Part shown: piece after piece, positions 8,594 to 16,346 of the stretch | How the letters are laid out: every line of letters starts with the position of its first letter | How positions within the stretch are numbered: position 1 is the first letter of the stretch | Source: an uncultured Lentisphaeria bacterium | GTDB taxonomy: Bacteria; Verrucomicrobiota; Lentisphaeria; JABSQK01; CAJWLW01 | Direction of reading: 5' to 3' | DNA: 31,937 nucleotides | Assembly: GCA_913042885.1 (NCBI GenBank) | Contig: CAJWLW010000022.1 | Span: 1 to 31,937, forward strand | Translations under genes and position numbers: made by a program | The notes under the pieces: generated by a model | Databases searched by the model: none | The model's input: the letters and a program-made list of their open reading frames with translations, nothing else | What the model was told of the DNA's origin: nothing

Positions 8594-8908
8594 TTATGGC
8601 TTGGATTCGATCATCAGTTCATCGGTCAGTTGTGGAGAATCGACCAGTGGTACGCGGCCGCTCAAATTTAACCATCGATGAGTTTCTCTGAGTTCTTTGA
8701 GACTGACCCGCAACTTGTGCACAAAGTCCTTAGGCGATTCCGCGGCTTGTGCCTCGCCGTGGTTCGGATACGGTGAGCTGCCGGAACGCAGAAGCTGTCC
8801 GGCGACATGATTCCCTGTCCTCGTGTTTGGCAGTTCTTCGGTCAGACGAATTATTCCGACTGCGAATTGCAGGAGTCTCTCCTCCAAGTTGTATTCACGA
8901 TTCGCCAT
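8594..8908 (-). CDS. Four-helix-bundle protein (IVP/S23 family)
   Basis: The 104-residue protein matches the family first seen as ORFs in 23S rRNA intervening sequences (S23/IVP; the diversity-generating-retroelement factor Avd is a structural relative). The diagnostic order is visible: FAVGIIRLTEELPN, QLLRSGSSPYPNHGEAQ, SPKDFVHKLRVSLKELRET and HRWL, corresponding to the four helices. Members form pentameric, positively charged bundles thought to bind nucleic acid, but their cell role is unknown. It is the first gene of the minus-strand cluster and ends one base before the DUF4832 gene. No reverse transcriptase or template/variable repeat pair is present, so this is not a retroelement. The start ATG lacks a clear Shine-Dalgarno. 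Membership in a metabolic operon may be coincidental read-through. Confidence 0.9.
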   Translation of the reverse strand: MANREYNLEERLLQFAVGIIRLTEELPNTRTGNHVAGQLLRSGSSPYPNHGEAQAAESPKDFVHKLRVSLKELRETHRWLNLSGRVPLVDSPQLTDELMIESKP

Positions 8909-8918
8909 TATACAGCTA

Positions 8919-8946
8919 TGTTCGATGTTGAATGTTCGATGTTCGA
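8919..8946. repeat. Four 7-bp tandem units (TGTTCGA type)
   Basis: TGTTCGA, TGTTGAA, TGTTCGA and TGTTCGA follow each other directly at 8919-8946. They sit in the short divergent gap between the four-helix-bundle gene and the LamG/VCBS gene. The tract resembles short-period intergenic repeats that recur in PVC genomes. A weak, degenerate opposite-strand partner may exist near 8973-8995, but I cannot show a clean second arm. Confidence 0.7.
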
Positions 8947-9021
8947 CTCAGCGACCTGACGCTTAATGTGATCGTCCAACACCGAAGATCCAATGTCAGA
9001 GGCCCGTGCTATGTTACATCC

Positions 9022-11190
9022 ATGAAAATCGTTTACGCTATCGCGATGACGATCGGCACTGCTGCACTTAGCGGACTGCCGGTCTACCCGATTCTGCATT
9101 CGTCCGACGGCACGGCCGAGATCGATCCCGAGAGCCACTGGGTCACCCGCATTCCCGACACATCGAATGCAGGCAATGACTTGTGGGCACAGGGTAAGCC
9201 GGGAGCGCTGGACTTTTTCTGCAGCCACGCCCGGCAGACGGATGGTGTTGACGGCGACTACACGCGGACCCATAGCGGCGGCACCGGTACGATGGCGGCG
9301 AAGATCGACCTGCAGCGCTACCAGTTTTGCTGGCAGGCGGACATTAAGTTCGATACAGGTGACGACGGCAACGGCGGCATCGCGCCTGGTGAACAGTATA
9401 TCTTCAGCACACGCTCCGATCAGGCTGGCGAAGGCATCAGCCTGCATGTCAATCCCGATGGCTCGCTGAGCGCCATGAACTACGGAGCGACCAAGGTTAC
9501 GACGCCGGTCGGCTTGGTTGCAGACAACAAATGGGTGCACGTGGCCGTGTCTTTTGAGGGCGCGATCGACGCGGGGAAGACGCCGCCGCCGGCAACCCCG
9601 GACCGGGTCGATGCCGGCCGGCAAATTGTCGAAGGCAACCTCAGGATCTATGTCAATGGCGTGCTCAAGGCGGATAGCGTCGCGATGCATGTCGTCAACA
9701 ACGAATCGTTCGGGCCGGTCCTCGGCCAGTGGCGCTATGACGTCGGTATTGCGCCGCTTTTGTGTTTCGACAATATCCAGATCAGCGGTGACAATGCGAT
9801 GGGGGCGCGACGACAGCAGGCGTTTACCGACCGGACCGCCAAGTTGATGCCGACACTGGCGAACAACATGTCGTCCTGGGGCGACATCAACGGCGACGGT
9901 TTCCCGGACTTGTTCGATATCGCAACGACCTGGATCAATGACGGCGGCAAGGCGTTCACCGCGACAACGACCGCACTGGGCGGCGCCAATATCCTGGGCG
10001 ACTGGAACAACGACGGCCGGCTCGACGCGTTCAACTACTCGGTGTTCCGGGCGTTGAGCCAGAACGAAGACGGCAGCCTGTCGCAACTCCCGTTGGACGG
10101 CGCGGTGTTGCAATCTGCATCACTCGGAGCCTGTTGGGGCGATTTCAACGGCGACAGTTTTCTGGACGTCTATGTTGGCGGCACGATGGCGAATCATCAA
10201 GTGCACCCGGATCGGATCTTTATGAATCAAGGCGGGGAACGGTTCACGATTGCGTGGGAGCAGAAGGACGGGATCCGCAACACCCGGGGTGCCACGGCCT
10301 GCGATTTCGATATGGACAACGACCTCGATGTCTATGCTTCTAATTACTGGCTCGCTCCGAATTTTCTGTGGCTCAATGACGGCAACGCGAGCTTCACCGA
10401 CGTCGCACAGGCCCGCGGCGTCCAGGGCGACAATCCGGCGCGGCCGCCGGCCATTCAGACCTATGGCCATACGATCAGTTCGGCCTGGGGTGATTTCGAT
10501 AACGACGGATACTTCGATCTGTTTCAGTGCAACTTCAATCACCACGACGGCCGGCGCGGGCAGGACGCGACCTTCTATCGCAATCGCGGTCCGGAGCACG
10601 GCTATTCGTTCGAGATGAAAAAGATTCTCGACGGCACCGACTGGCAGGAGGCTTTTGCCTCGGCGGTCCTCGGTGACTATGACAACGACGGTCGCCTCGA
10701 TGTTTATATCTGCACCGCACCGGGATACCCGGGCAGCGCGAACCGCTTGTTCCGTAACGAAGGCAACTGGCAGTTCCGCGACATGACATCGCGTGAGGGA
10801 CTGTCTGGCCGACAGCAGACCTACCAGACCGGATGGGCCGATTTCGATCTCGACGGCGATCTCGATCTGGTGACGGCCGGAAAGTTCTTCGTCAACACCG
10901 GCAATGCCAACCACTGGCTCGAGGTACGCCTGGAAGGGAACGGCACAACTGTCAATCGTGGCGCCATCGGCGCCAAGGTGCGGATTGATATGGGTGACGG
11001 GACGACGCAGATTCGTCAGGTCGAGGCTGGCACCGGGCAGGCGAGTCAGAACGACATGACCCTGCACTTCGGAATGGGCGCGCGGACCGAGTCGGTATCG
11101 GTGCAGATTCTTTGGCCGGACGGCACCGGCCAAACGATGCCAGGCGTGAGCTTGGATCAGGTCCTGACGATCGCGCAAGGCGCCCGGTGA
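9022..11190 (+). CDS. Secreted LamG + VCBS/FG-GAP + ASPIC/UnbV protein
   Basis: From the ATG at 9022 the product is 722 residues with a hydrophobic N-terminal export signal. The frame is open back to 8932, but that start lies within a tandem repeat and would bury the signal, so 9022 is preferred even though its ribosome binding site is weak. Residues about 25-260 look like a concanavalin/LamG beta-sandwich. The middle carries seven calcium-type motifs of the VCBS/FG-GAP kind (for example DINGDGFPD, DWNNDGRLD, DFDNDGYFD, DYDNDGRLD, DFDLDGDLD), likely a beta-propeller. The last about 95 residues match ASPIC/UnbV (RGAIGAKVRI ... ILWPDG). Such proteins are secreted or surface-bound and probably bind glycans or other macromolecules; no catalytic residues are evident. 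It converges on the DUF4450 gene with nested inverted repeats between them. Confidence 0.9.
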   Translation: MKIVYAIAMTIGTAALSGLPVYPILHSSDGTAEIDPESHWVTRIPDTSNAGNDLWAQGKPGALDFFCSHARQTDGVDGDYTRTHSGGTGTMAAKIDLQRYQFCWQADIKFDTGDDGNGGIAPGEQYIFSTRSDQAGEGISLHVNPDGSLSAMNYGATKVTTPVGLVADNKWVHVAVSFEGAIDAGKTPPPATPDRVDAGRQIVEGNLRIYVNGVLKADSVAMHVVNNESFGPVLGQWRYDVGIAPLLCFDNIQISGDNAMGARRQQAFTDRTAKLMPTLANNMSSWGDINGDGFPDLFDIATTWINDGGKAFTATTTALGGANILGDWNNDGRLDAFNYSVFRALSQNEDGSLSQLPLDGAVLQSASLGACWGDFNGDSFLDVYVGGTMANHQVHPDRIFMNQGGERFTIAWEQKDGIRNTRGATACDFDMDNDLDVYASNYWLAPNFLWLNDGNASFTDVAQARGVQGDNPARPPAIQTYGHTISSAWGDFDNDGYFDLFQCNFNHHDGRRGQDATFYRNRGPEHGYSFEMKKILDGTDWQEAFASAVLGDYDNDGRLDVYICTAPGYPGSANRLFRNEGNWQFRDMTSREGLSGRQQTYQTGWADFDLDGDLDLVTAGKFFVNTGNANHWLEVRLEGNGTTVNRGAIGAKVRIDMGDGTTQIRQVEAGTGQASQNDMTLHFGMGARTESVSVQILWPDGTGQTMPGVSLDQVLTIAQGAR

Positions 11191-11199
11191 GCGAATCAC

Positions 11200-11429
11200 C
11201 TGGAGGCGCGGCGGGCCGCCAGTAGCCACTGGTGCTGTCCTCAGCCGCATACGTGACCCGTAATGTTCCGATAGTATCGCCCTCTTCTGGAGCCGCGGCC
11301 ATTCTTGGCCGCCTATGACTGGTACCATACCGACTGATTCTACGCGTTGTGATCGATCAGTACTGAAACGTCGCGTAGGCGGCCAAGAATGGCACGAGCG
11401 GCTACCGGCGGTCCGCCGCGGCTCCAGAA
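11200..11429. repeat. Nested inverted-repeat element between convergent genes
   Basis: Three sets of arms are nested. The outer arms are 11200-11227 and 11400-11427 (28 bp, 25 matching). A second pair is 11285-11299 and 11415-11429 (15 bp, perfect). An inner pair is 11298-11315 and 11376-11393 (18 bp, perfect). The arms overlap, so alternative foldings compete. There is no T-tract, so a simple intrinsic terminator is unlikely. A 14-base core (11214-11227) recurs at 24824-24837 in another element, which suggests a dispersed family. It lies where the LamG/VCBS and DUF4450 genes converge. Confidence 0.85.
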
Positions 11430-11550
11430 TCAATACATCGTGATCCCCTCAACAAAGTGACCAGGATCCGGTACAGCAACGTCGCGAGGTGGCTAGGGAT
11501 CGACGTCCGCGTTTTCGAAAAACGCTAAGAATCAATACATCGTGATTCCC
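11426..11550. repeat. 23-bp direct repeat duplicating the DUF4450 gene's 3' end
   Basis: Bases 11426-11448 and 11528-11550 match at 22 of 23 positions, 102 bp apart. The second copy encodes the last codons and stop of the minus-strand gene (GITMY-stop). The first copy therefore repeats the same codons and stop downstream of the real stop. The upstream copy abuts the right arm of the nested inverted repeat. The 79 bp between the copies are not recognisable, though in the same minus-strand frame they are open for about 19 codons and read HFVEGITMY-stop. Confidence 0.8.
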
Positions 11551-14500
11551 AGCAACCCGATGACGATCTCATTGACCAGGCATTCGAACTCCACACTGGC
11601 GATCGGCTTGTACGGAACCGTCATGTCCAGCAGGTTCGCCCAGGTATTGCGCCCGATCAACACACGCTGCGGCGGCACTGCCGGCAAACAGAATGCATCG
11701 GCCTGTATATCGAAGTCGCCCCAGATCGGCCAGTAGTTCTTCGGATTATTGATCGGCAGCAACTTTTCCGAACCGTCAACAAACCGAACACGCAGCAATG
11801 CATTATCCATTTGCGACGACAGCGGTTGACACGACCCTGCAACCAGGAAGTACATCCTACGATATTTTCGCTTCCCGACCGGGATACGAACCGACGTCGG
11901 GAAGTTGTCGTACTGACTGATCATCACGGAGTTGTCGCTCTTCCAGTTCGGGCTGTGGAACGGGACGCCCTGCTTCGTCACGAATCGCTTCTTCTCATCG
12001 ACCCGGCGCGCGAAGTACAAAGAGTTCAGCCGCGGCGGTTCCGGCGAACCCGTCCACGCACTGAATCCGTTCGTGCCGATCATGTACGAACAGGACGCCG
12101 GCCGAGGGCTGTGATATTCCTGATCGAACAGAAACTCGATATCGAGATTGACATGCGCCGACAGATCCGCGGTACGGAAGAGATCGAGTGCCGGCGGCTC
12201 CGGCAGATCCCAGACCCCGACCTCCGCGTGCGCTGTCTTGGTCGTGATTGTGTACGTCCCAGGGACGGTCGCATCAAATTCCGGTTGCAGTGAATGACTG
12301 CGTGTCGTGCCGCTCACGTTGTTGCGAAGTTCGCAATACACCTTGCCGGTGTGTTTGCAGAAGGTCGGATTCAGAATCTCCGTAGCCGGTTGAATTTCGA
12401 TCTCGAACGCCTGCCACCACACCGAATCGTTCTGCTGCAGCTTGACGAAGAAGCAATAGTGACCGAGACGCTTGCCGATGACGGCTTGTTTCTTCGTGTG
12501 TCGGGACAGGCACCCCTGCGAATCTTCGATCTCCAGGACATTAGTGCCATCGCGAACCAGAGCGATCTTCTGCCCGGGCACAACGCGCGTCGGACATGGC
12601 ACGGACCGTAGCTGCTTTCCAACCGTCGTAACGACACACTCGAACGCATCTGTCGCGGGAATGCGCACCTGCACAGTCGGCGCCGCCACACCGCATATCA
12701 GTTCCGGAGTGACTTTGTGTTCGTTGACAGTAACCGAGGGCAGGGCGTCGTGAGTGTACGGGAGCTGCACGATCACCGTGGCTGCCTTATGCAAGGTGCC
12801 ACGCAGGGTCCGGCGCTTCTTGTCCTTCGCGTATTCGAGCGTCGCGTATGGTGTGGTGATCGACGCGTGATCCCAATCGTCCGGGAAGCCCGGAGCGATT
12901 ACGGCCTCACCGTCGACATGGTTGAGACGCAGTCCGAACAACCCTTCGATGAGCGCGCGCGCTGCAGCGCCGATACCGCAGCCGAAATCGGTGCCCAGCA
13001 TCGGGTTGTGGAGGTCGCGCGGCGACGTGGCGATGACGTGTCCGGGCGTCTTCGATTCCTTCATCGAATCGATCAGCGGTCCAATGAAGTACCGGTACCC
13101 TTGCTGATAGCACCCGGCCTGCCACGCCGACAGTGCCAGGTGGCACGTCTCGTTCGGCATCAACTGCCGGATGCTCCAGGACCACGGCACCCAGTTGCAG
13201 CTCCAGACCAGCTCCCCCTGGTCGTCGCCGCACGTCACATGCTCGTAAGTGTGTCGCACATAATGCAGCATCTGCCACGCCTGCAAATCGTCTGCTACTT
13301 CTGAGTCGATGATGTGATAGATCGACGGCAACTCCGGATTGTCATGCAGCAGTTTGTTGCCGATGGTGTCGAGGCATTCGCCGTAGGCGCCGTCTGTCGG
13401 AATCCACAGTTTTCGGTTCAGGGCATTGCGGATTTTGCGGGCCTCGGCCAGGAATGGTTTGGGGGACTTGCCGAGTTTTTTCGCTGCCCTTGCCATAAAC
13501 ATGTTCGCAAAGTGCGTGTATGCGGATGCCTGTGCGCAGCCGGCACCATAGTACCCATGGGCGTCGCTGATGTGCGTGTTCGCGAAGTTCTCGTAGAGCC
13601 CGTCGTTGTCTGTGTCGAAACAGCGTTTTTCCCACTCCAGATGCCGCTTGATAACGGGGAACATTTTTTTCAGGAATTTGTCGTCGCCGGTATACAGACA
13701 ATGCCGGATCACCTGATCGATGAAGCCTTCCTGCATGTTGTAGTTCTGATTCTCCATGCGCCCTTTGGAGAACAGGATCGAGTCGCGGCGCACGCGGCTG
13801 TACTCGACGTCCACGCTCATCTGCATGCCGCCGCGGGTCGTGCCTTTCGAATCTTTCTTCTGCGTTTTTGCGAATGTATTGAAGTGCGATTCCGCCCGTT
13901 CCCAAGGTCCGAGCGCGGTCGGCGCATACGGACTGCGCCACCCCATGTAGCAGCCGTGGCAGTGGATGCCGCCGTGCATGATGTACGGTGCATGCCATAG
14001 CGCATCGGCGGATGCGTTCAGCGCCGGGACGATGGCGTTCAGATCCGCGTCCGGCGTCGACACGGTGACGCGATTGCGAACGGCTTCATGGTTGGCGAGG
14101 GCGTAGGCAAATCGTTTCTTCAGTTCACCGCGGGTAAGTCGGTCACTGCCATTCCGCATCATCCGGACACCGATCAGTGCCGGTTGGTCATCGGGTTCAT
14201 AGCTCTCCACGGCGACGGGATGAACAACGCGTTTGCTATGCAAGTTTGCGATCTTCGCAAACGCTGATGAGTCGGCAACGAAGCTGTGTTCGCCGGTAGT
14301 GGACGCGCCGCTGATGCCATAGTGCGGCTTGCGGTTGTGCACATCGTCGGGCTGCGGGTGTGCGGAGTTGTCGCGGCAGTCGATCGCGAAGTCTGCGGTC
14401 ATGCGGAAACCGCGGCTGTCGATCGTCACATGGTTACCGCGGCTGTCTTCCGGGTTCGGAAAGAAGTGGGACTCGTGGTCGTAGCCGTTGACGTCGTATT

Positions 14501-14912
14501 CAGGAGTGCAGTACGGATCGCTCAGATCGTTGATACCGCCGAAAGCCCAAACGACTTGCAGCCCTTTGACCGGGCCGGTCAGCGATATGTCGAGCACCAG
14601 CCCGTCAGCATCACGCATGGCGACGGACCGGATGACCAGTTTCTGTTTGCCCAGAAGCCGGTCCGAAATCTCGTGCGTGTAGACGCCGGGGCAATAGCTC
14701 GCGACAACTGTGTCGGCATCGATCAGCCACTTGCCTTTCTTTCCCTTGGTGATGCCGACCAGCAGATTGCCGGTCTTACCGGGACGGCTGAGCGCCCACT
14801 CCGGACGGTCACCGGCGTAGGTGATGAAGGTGCCGTACTGCCCGTACAACGGGCGGTTGTAGCGGCCGTTACCGTTGCGGCAGACGAAGCAATTGTTTTC
14901 GATGGTGTACAC
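11532..14912 (-). CDS. DUF4450 / six-hairpin glycosidase-like protein
   Basis: The 1126-residue protein opens with a DUF4450-type segment (GRYNRPLYG at 16-24, RPEWALSRPGKTGNL at 36-50) forming an N-terminal beta-sandwich to about residue 285. An (alpha/alpha)6 barrel follows at about 290-700, with WHAPYIMHGG (306-315), GPWERAESHF (335-344) and FDTDNDGLYENFANT (432-446), which are typical six-hairpin glycosidase loops. The last about 420 residues are beta-rich accessory domains. There is no signal peptide, so the enzyme is probably cytoplasmic. The start is a GTG at 14912, supported by AAGGA about six bases upstream. The family occurs in polysaccharide-degradation loci; its reaction is not established to my knowledge, and hydrolysis or phosphorolysis of an oligosaccharide is inference. 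The gene is flanked by inverted-repeat elements on both sides. Confidence 0.82.
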   Translation of the reverse strand: MYTIENNCFVCRNGNGRYNRPLYGQYGTFITYAGDRPEWALSRPGKTGNLLVGITKGKKGKWLIDADTVVASYCPGVYTHEISDRLLGKQKLVIRSVAMRDADGLVLDISLTGPVKGLQVVWAFGGINDLSDPYCTPEYDVNGYDHESHFFPNPEDSRGNHVTIDSRGFRMTADFAIDCRDNSAHPQPDDVHNRKPHYGISGASTTGEHSFVADSSAFAKIANLHSKRVVHPVAVESYEPDDQPALIGVRMMRNGSDRLTRGELKKRFAYALANHEAVRNRVTVSTPDADLNAIVPALNASADALWHAPYIMHGGIHCHGCYMGWRSPYAPTALGPWERAESHFNTFAKTQKKDSKGTTRGGMQMSVDVEYSRVRRDSILFSKGRMENQNYNMQEGFIDQVIRHCLYTGDDKFLKKMFPVIKRHLEWEKRCFDTDNDGLYENFANTHISDAHGYYGAGCAQASAYTHFANMFMARAAKKLGKSPKPFLAEARKIRNALNRKLWIPTDGAYGECLDTIGNKLLHDNPELPSIYHIIDSEVADDLQAWQMLHYVRHTYEHVTCGDDQGELVWSCNWVPWSWSIRQLMPNETCHLALSAWQAGCYQQGYRYFIGPLIDSMKESKTPGHVIATSPRDLHNPMLGTDFGCGIGAAARALIEGLFGLRLNHVDGEAVIAPGFPDDWDHASITTPYATLEYAKDKKRRTLRGTLHKAATVIVQLPYTHDALPSVTVNEHKVTPELICGVAAPTVQVRIPATDAFECVVTTVGKQLRSVPCPTRVVPGQKIALVRDGTNVLEIEDSQGCLSRHTKKQAVIGKRLGHYCFFVKLQQNDSVWWQAFEIEIQPATEILNPTFCKHTGKVYCELRNNVSGTTRSHSLQPEFDATVPGTYTITTKTAHAEVGVWDLPEPPALDLFRTADLSAHVNLDIEFLFDQEYHSPRPASCSYMIGTNGFSAWTGSPEPPRLNSLYFARRVDEKKRFVTKQGVPFHSPNWKSDNSVMISQYDNFPTSVRIPVGKRKYRRMYFLVAGSCQPLSSQMDNALLRVRFVDGSEKLLPINNPKNYWPIWGDFDIQADAFCLPAVPPQRVLIGRNTWANLLDMTVPYKPIASVEFECLVNEIVIGLLGITMY

Positions 14913-14957
14913 GAAATGTCCTTGCGGGGGTTGAACTCCAACGGAACTGCAAAGTTA

Positions 14958-15041
14958 ACGTGGCCGCGGGCATTTCTGCCCGCGCGGAAATTGTAACAAT
15001 TGTGCTGACGTTCGCGCGGGCAGAAATGCCCGCGGCCACGT
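14958..15041. repeat. Perfect 29-bp inverted repeat, each arm self-complementary
   Basis: Arms 14958-14986 and 15013-15041 are perfect inverse complements around a 26-bp spacer. Each arm also contains its own hairpin (GCGGGCA-TTTC-TGCCCGC), so either one long stem or two small ones can form. It lies between the stop of the Gfo/Idh/MocA gene and the start of the DUF4450 gene on the same strand. There is no T-tract. It looks like a dispersed intergenic element and could also limit read-through or protect the upstream message. Confidence 0.9.
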
Positions 15042-15060
15042 AATTGATCGACCGGATTGG

Positions 15061-16338
15061 CTACAGATCCAGATCAAGTTCTACAACCCTTCCGGTTTCG
15101 ATCGATTCCTCGGCGGCGATACACATCTTTGCGCTGATGTAACCTTCTCGGATCGTGTTCTCGACGTCCGTCGGGCGCGAGTGCAGCAGGTCGAGCTTGG
15201 CTCTCATACCCGGCTTCGTGCCGCCAAAATGAGATTCACCTGTCCAGTCGTATACCTCCCGGATGCTGCTCTCGGGCTTGGCGAGACGCTGCATGATGTC
15301 AATCCGGCTGTTGCCCACAAGTGCTTCACCTTCGGGTGTCTCAACAAATTCACCGTAATACTGCAGTTCCATGGTCCCTGCCGTACCGATGAAAAAACCG
15401 CCGCGCCGTCCGCCCCGCTGCGGTGCGCAGAAGCTTTGACTGTAAGATGCCGTGACCCCGCCTTCGTAATTGATGATCACCGTGTGATTGTCATCGATAT
15501 CGATTTCACTGGCGTAAACGCATTTTTGCCCCTTACCCGACGACATCGGTCTGGCGCCTTCCTGCTGCAGTCTGTACACACTCATCGGGCAGGTATCCTT
15601 GCGATCGCAGACATCGCACGTCAGGTCATTCGGCATGTCGCCGCCGTAGACCAGGCGTGATCCGAACGCTGCCACACTGACCGGTGTCCGGCCGATGATC
15701 GTATTGATCACATCGAAGTCGTGGGTCGCTTTCTGCAGCAGCAGGCTGCCGATCTTTTCGCGGGTTCGCATCCAGCTGCGAAAGTAGCCGTCGCCGTAGT
15801 GCACGTTGTTCACATACTGCACGGAAACGACGTCGCCGATCGTTCCGGCGCGTATATGCCCGGCAGCGGCCAGCGTTGCCGGAGCGCCGCGCATCGTGAA
15901 GTTGACGGTCGCGACTTTCGGGTAGTCCTTGAGCAACGCCCAGCACTTGTCGACGTCTGTCCCAGTGATAGCGATCGGTTTCTCCAGGAGGATGTTGAGG
16001 TTGCGGCGGGCGCACTTTTCGACCATCTCATAGTGCGTGCTGCACCAGCTCGCGATGATCACGGTATCGATGTCTGCTTTGTCGAGCATTTCGTCGGGGT
16101 CGGTGTAGAACGGAATGTCTGCCAGATCCGCTCGGAGGGTCACACCGTCCGTCCTGAAATCACCGGACTCGGCGGCGGCGCTGCCCGCGAGGTAGCCGCC
16201 GATGATCTTGTCAAAGCGCGTGCGGTCGATATCACAGAACGCTACGACGCAACCCGGCTCGTACTGTTCGAGCAGCACAATGTGTCCGGCTCCCGAACTG
16301 CCTGCGCCGATACAGGCGATTTTCAATTCGTCTGCCAT
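15061..16338 (-). CDS. Gfo/Idh/MocA-family oxidoreductase with Cys cluster
   Basis: The 425-residue protein has the dinucleotide loop GAGSSGAGH at 11-19 and the EKP motif at 119-121 (Lys120), then the second-domain segment KATHDFDVIN around 203-212 with the conserved His206. It is longer than the usual 330-390 residues. The extra length includes an insertion with C241, C244, C250 and C273 (CDVCDRKDTC plus QKC), spaced like a structural metal site. Family members oxidise or reduce sugar hydroxyls with NAD(P). The ATG at 16338 has AGGATC upstream and follows the CBM9-like lipoprotein stop by eight bases, so the two are co-transcribed. No signal peptide is visible. Substrate is unknown. Confidence 0.93.
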   Translation of the reverse strand: MADELKIACIGAGSSGAGHIVLLEQYEPGCVVAFCDIDRTRFDKIIGGYLAGSAAAESGDFRTDGVTLRADLADIPFYTDPDEMLDKADIDTVIIASWCSTHYEMVEKCARRNLNILLEKPIAITGTDVDKCWALLKDYPKVATVNFTMRGAPATLAAAGHIRAGTIGDVVSVQYVNNVHYGDGYFRSWMRTREKIGSLLLQKATHDFDVINTIIGRTPVSVAAFGSRLVYGGDMPNDLTCDVCDRKDTCPMSVYRLQQEGARPMSSGKGQKCVYASEIDIDDNHTVIINYEGGVTASYSQSFCAPQRGGRRGGFFIGTAGTMELQYYGEFVETPEGEALVGNSRIDIMQRLAKPESSIREVYDWTGESHFGGTKPGMRAKLDLLHSRPTDVENTIREGYISAKMCIAAEESIETGRVVELDLDL

Positions 16339-16346
16339 GCCCGATC

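Noticed and set aside
8594..8908. Diversity-generating retroelement suggested by the Avd-like four-helix-bundle protein
   Set aside because: No reverse transcriptase gene and no template/variable repeat pair in the window.
8908..11433. Two long minus-strand frames (401 and 437 codons) over the LamG/VCBS gene
   Set aside because: The plus strand encodes clear LamG, VCBS and UnbV domains; the antisense frames are by-products of GC-rich codon bias and include intergenic repeat sequence.
14958..15041. Simple intrinsic terminator
   Set aside because: The hairpins are strong but no T-tract follows on either strand.
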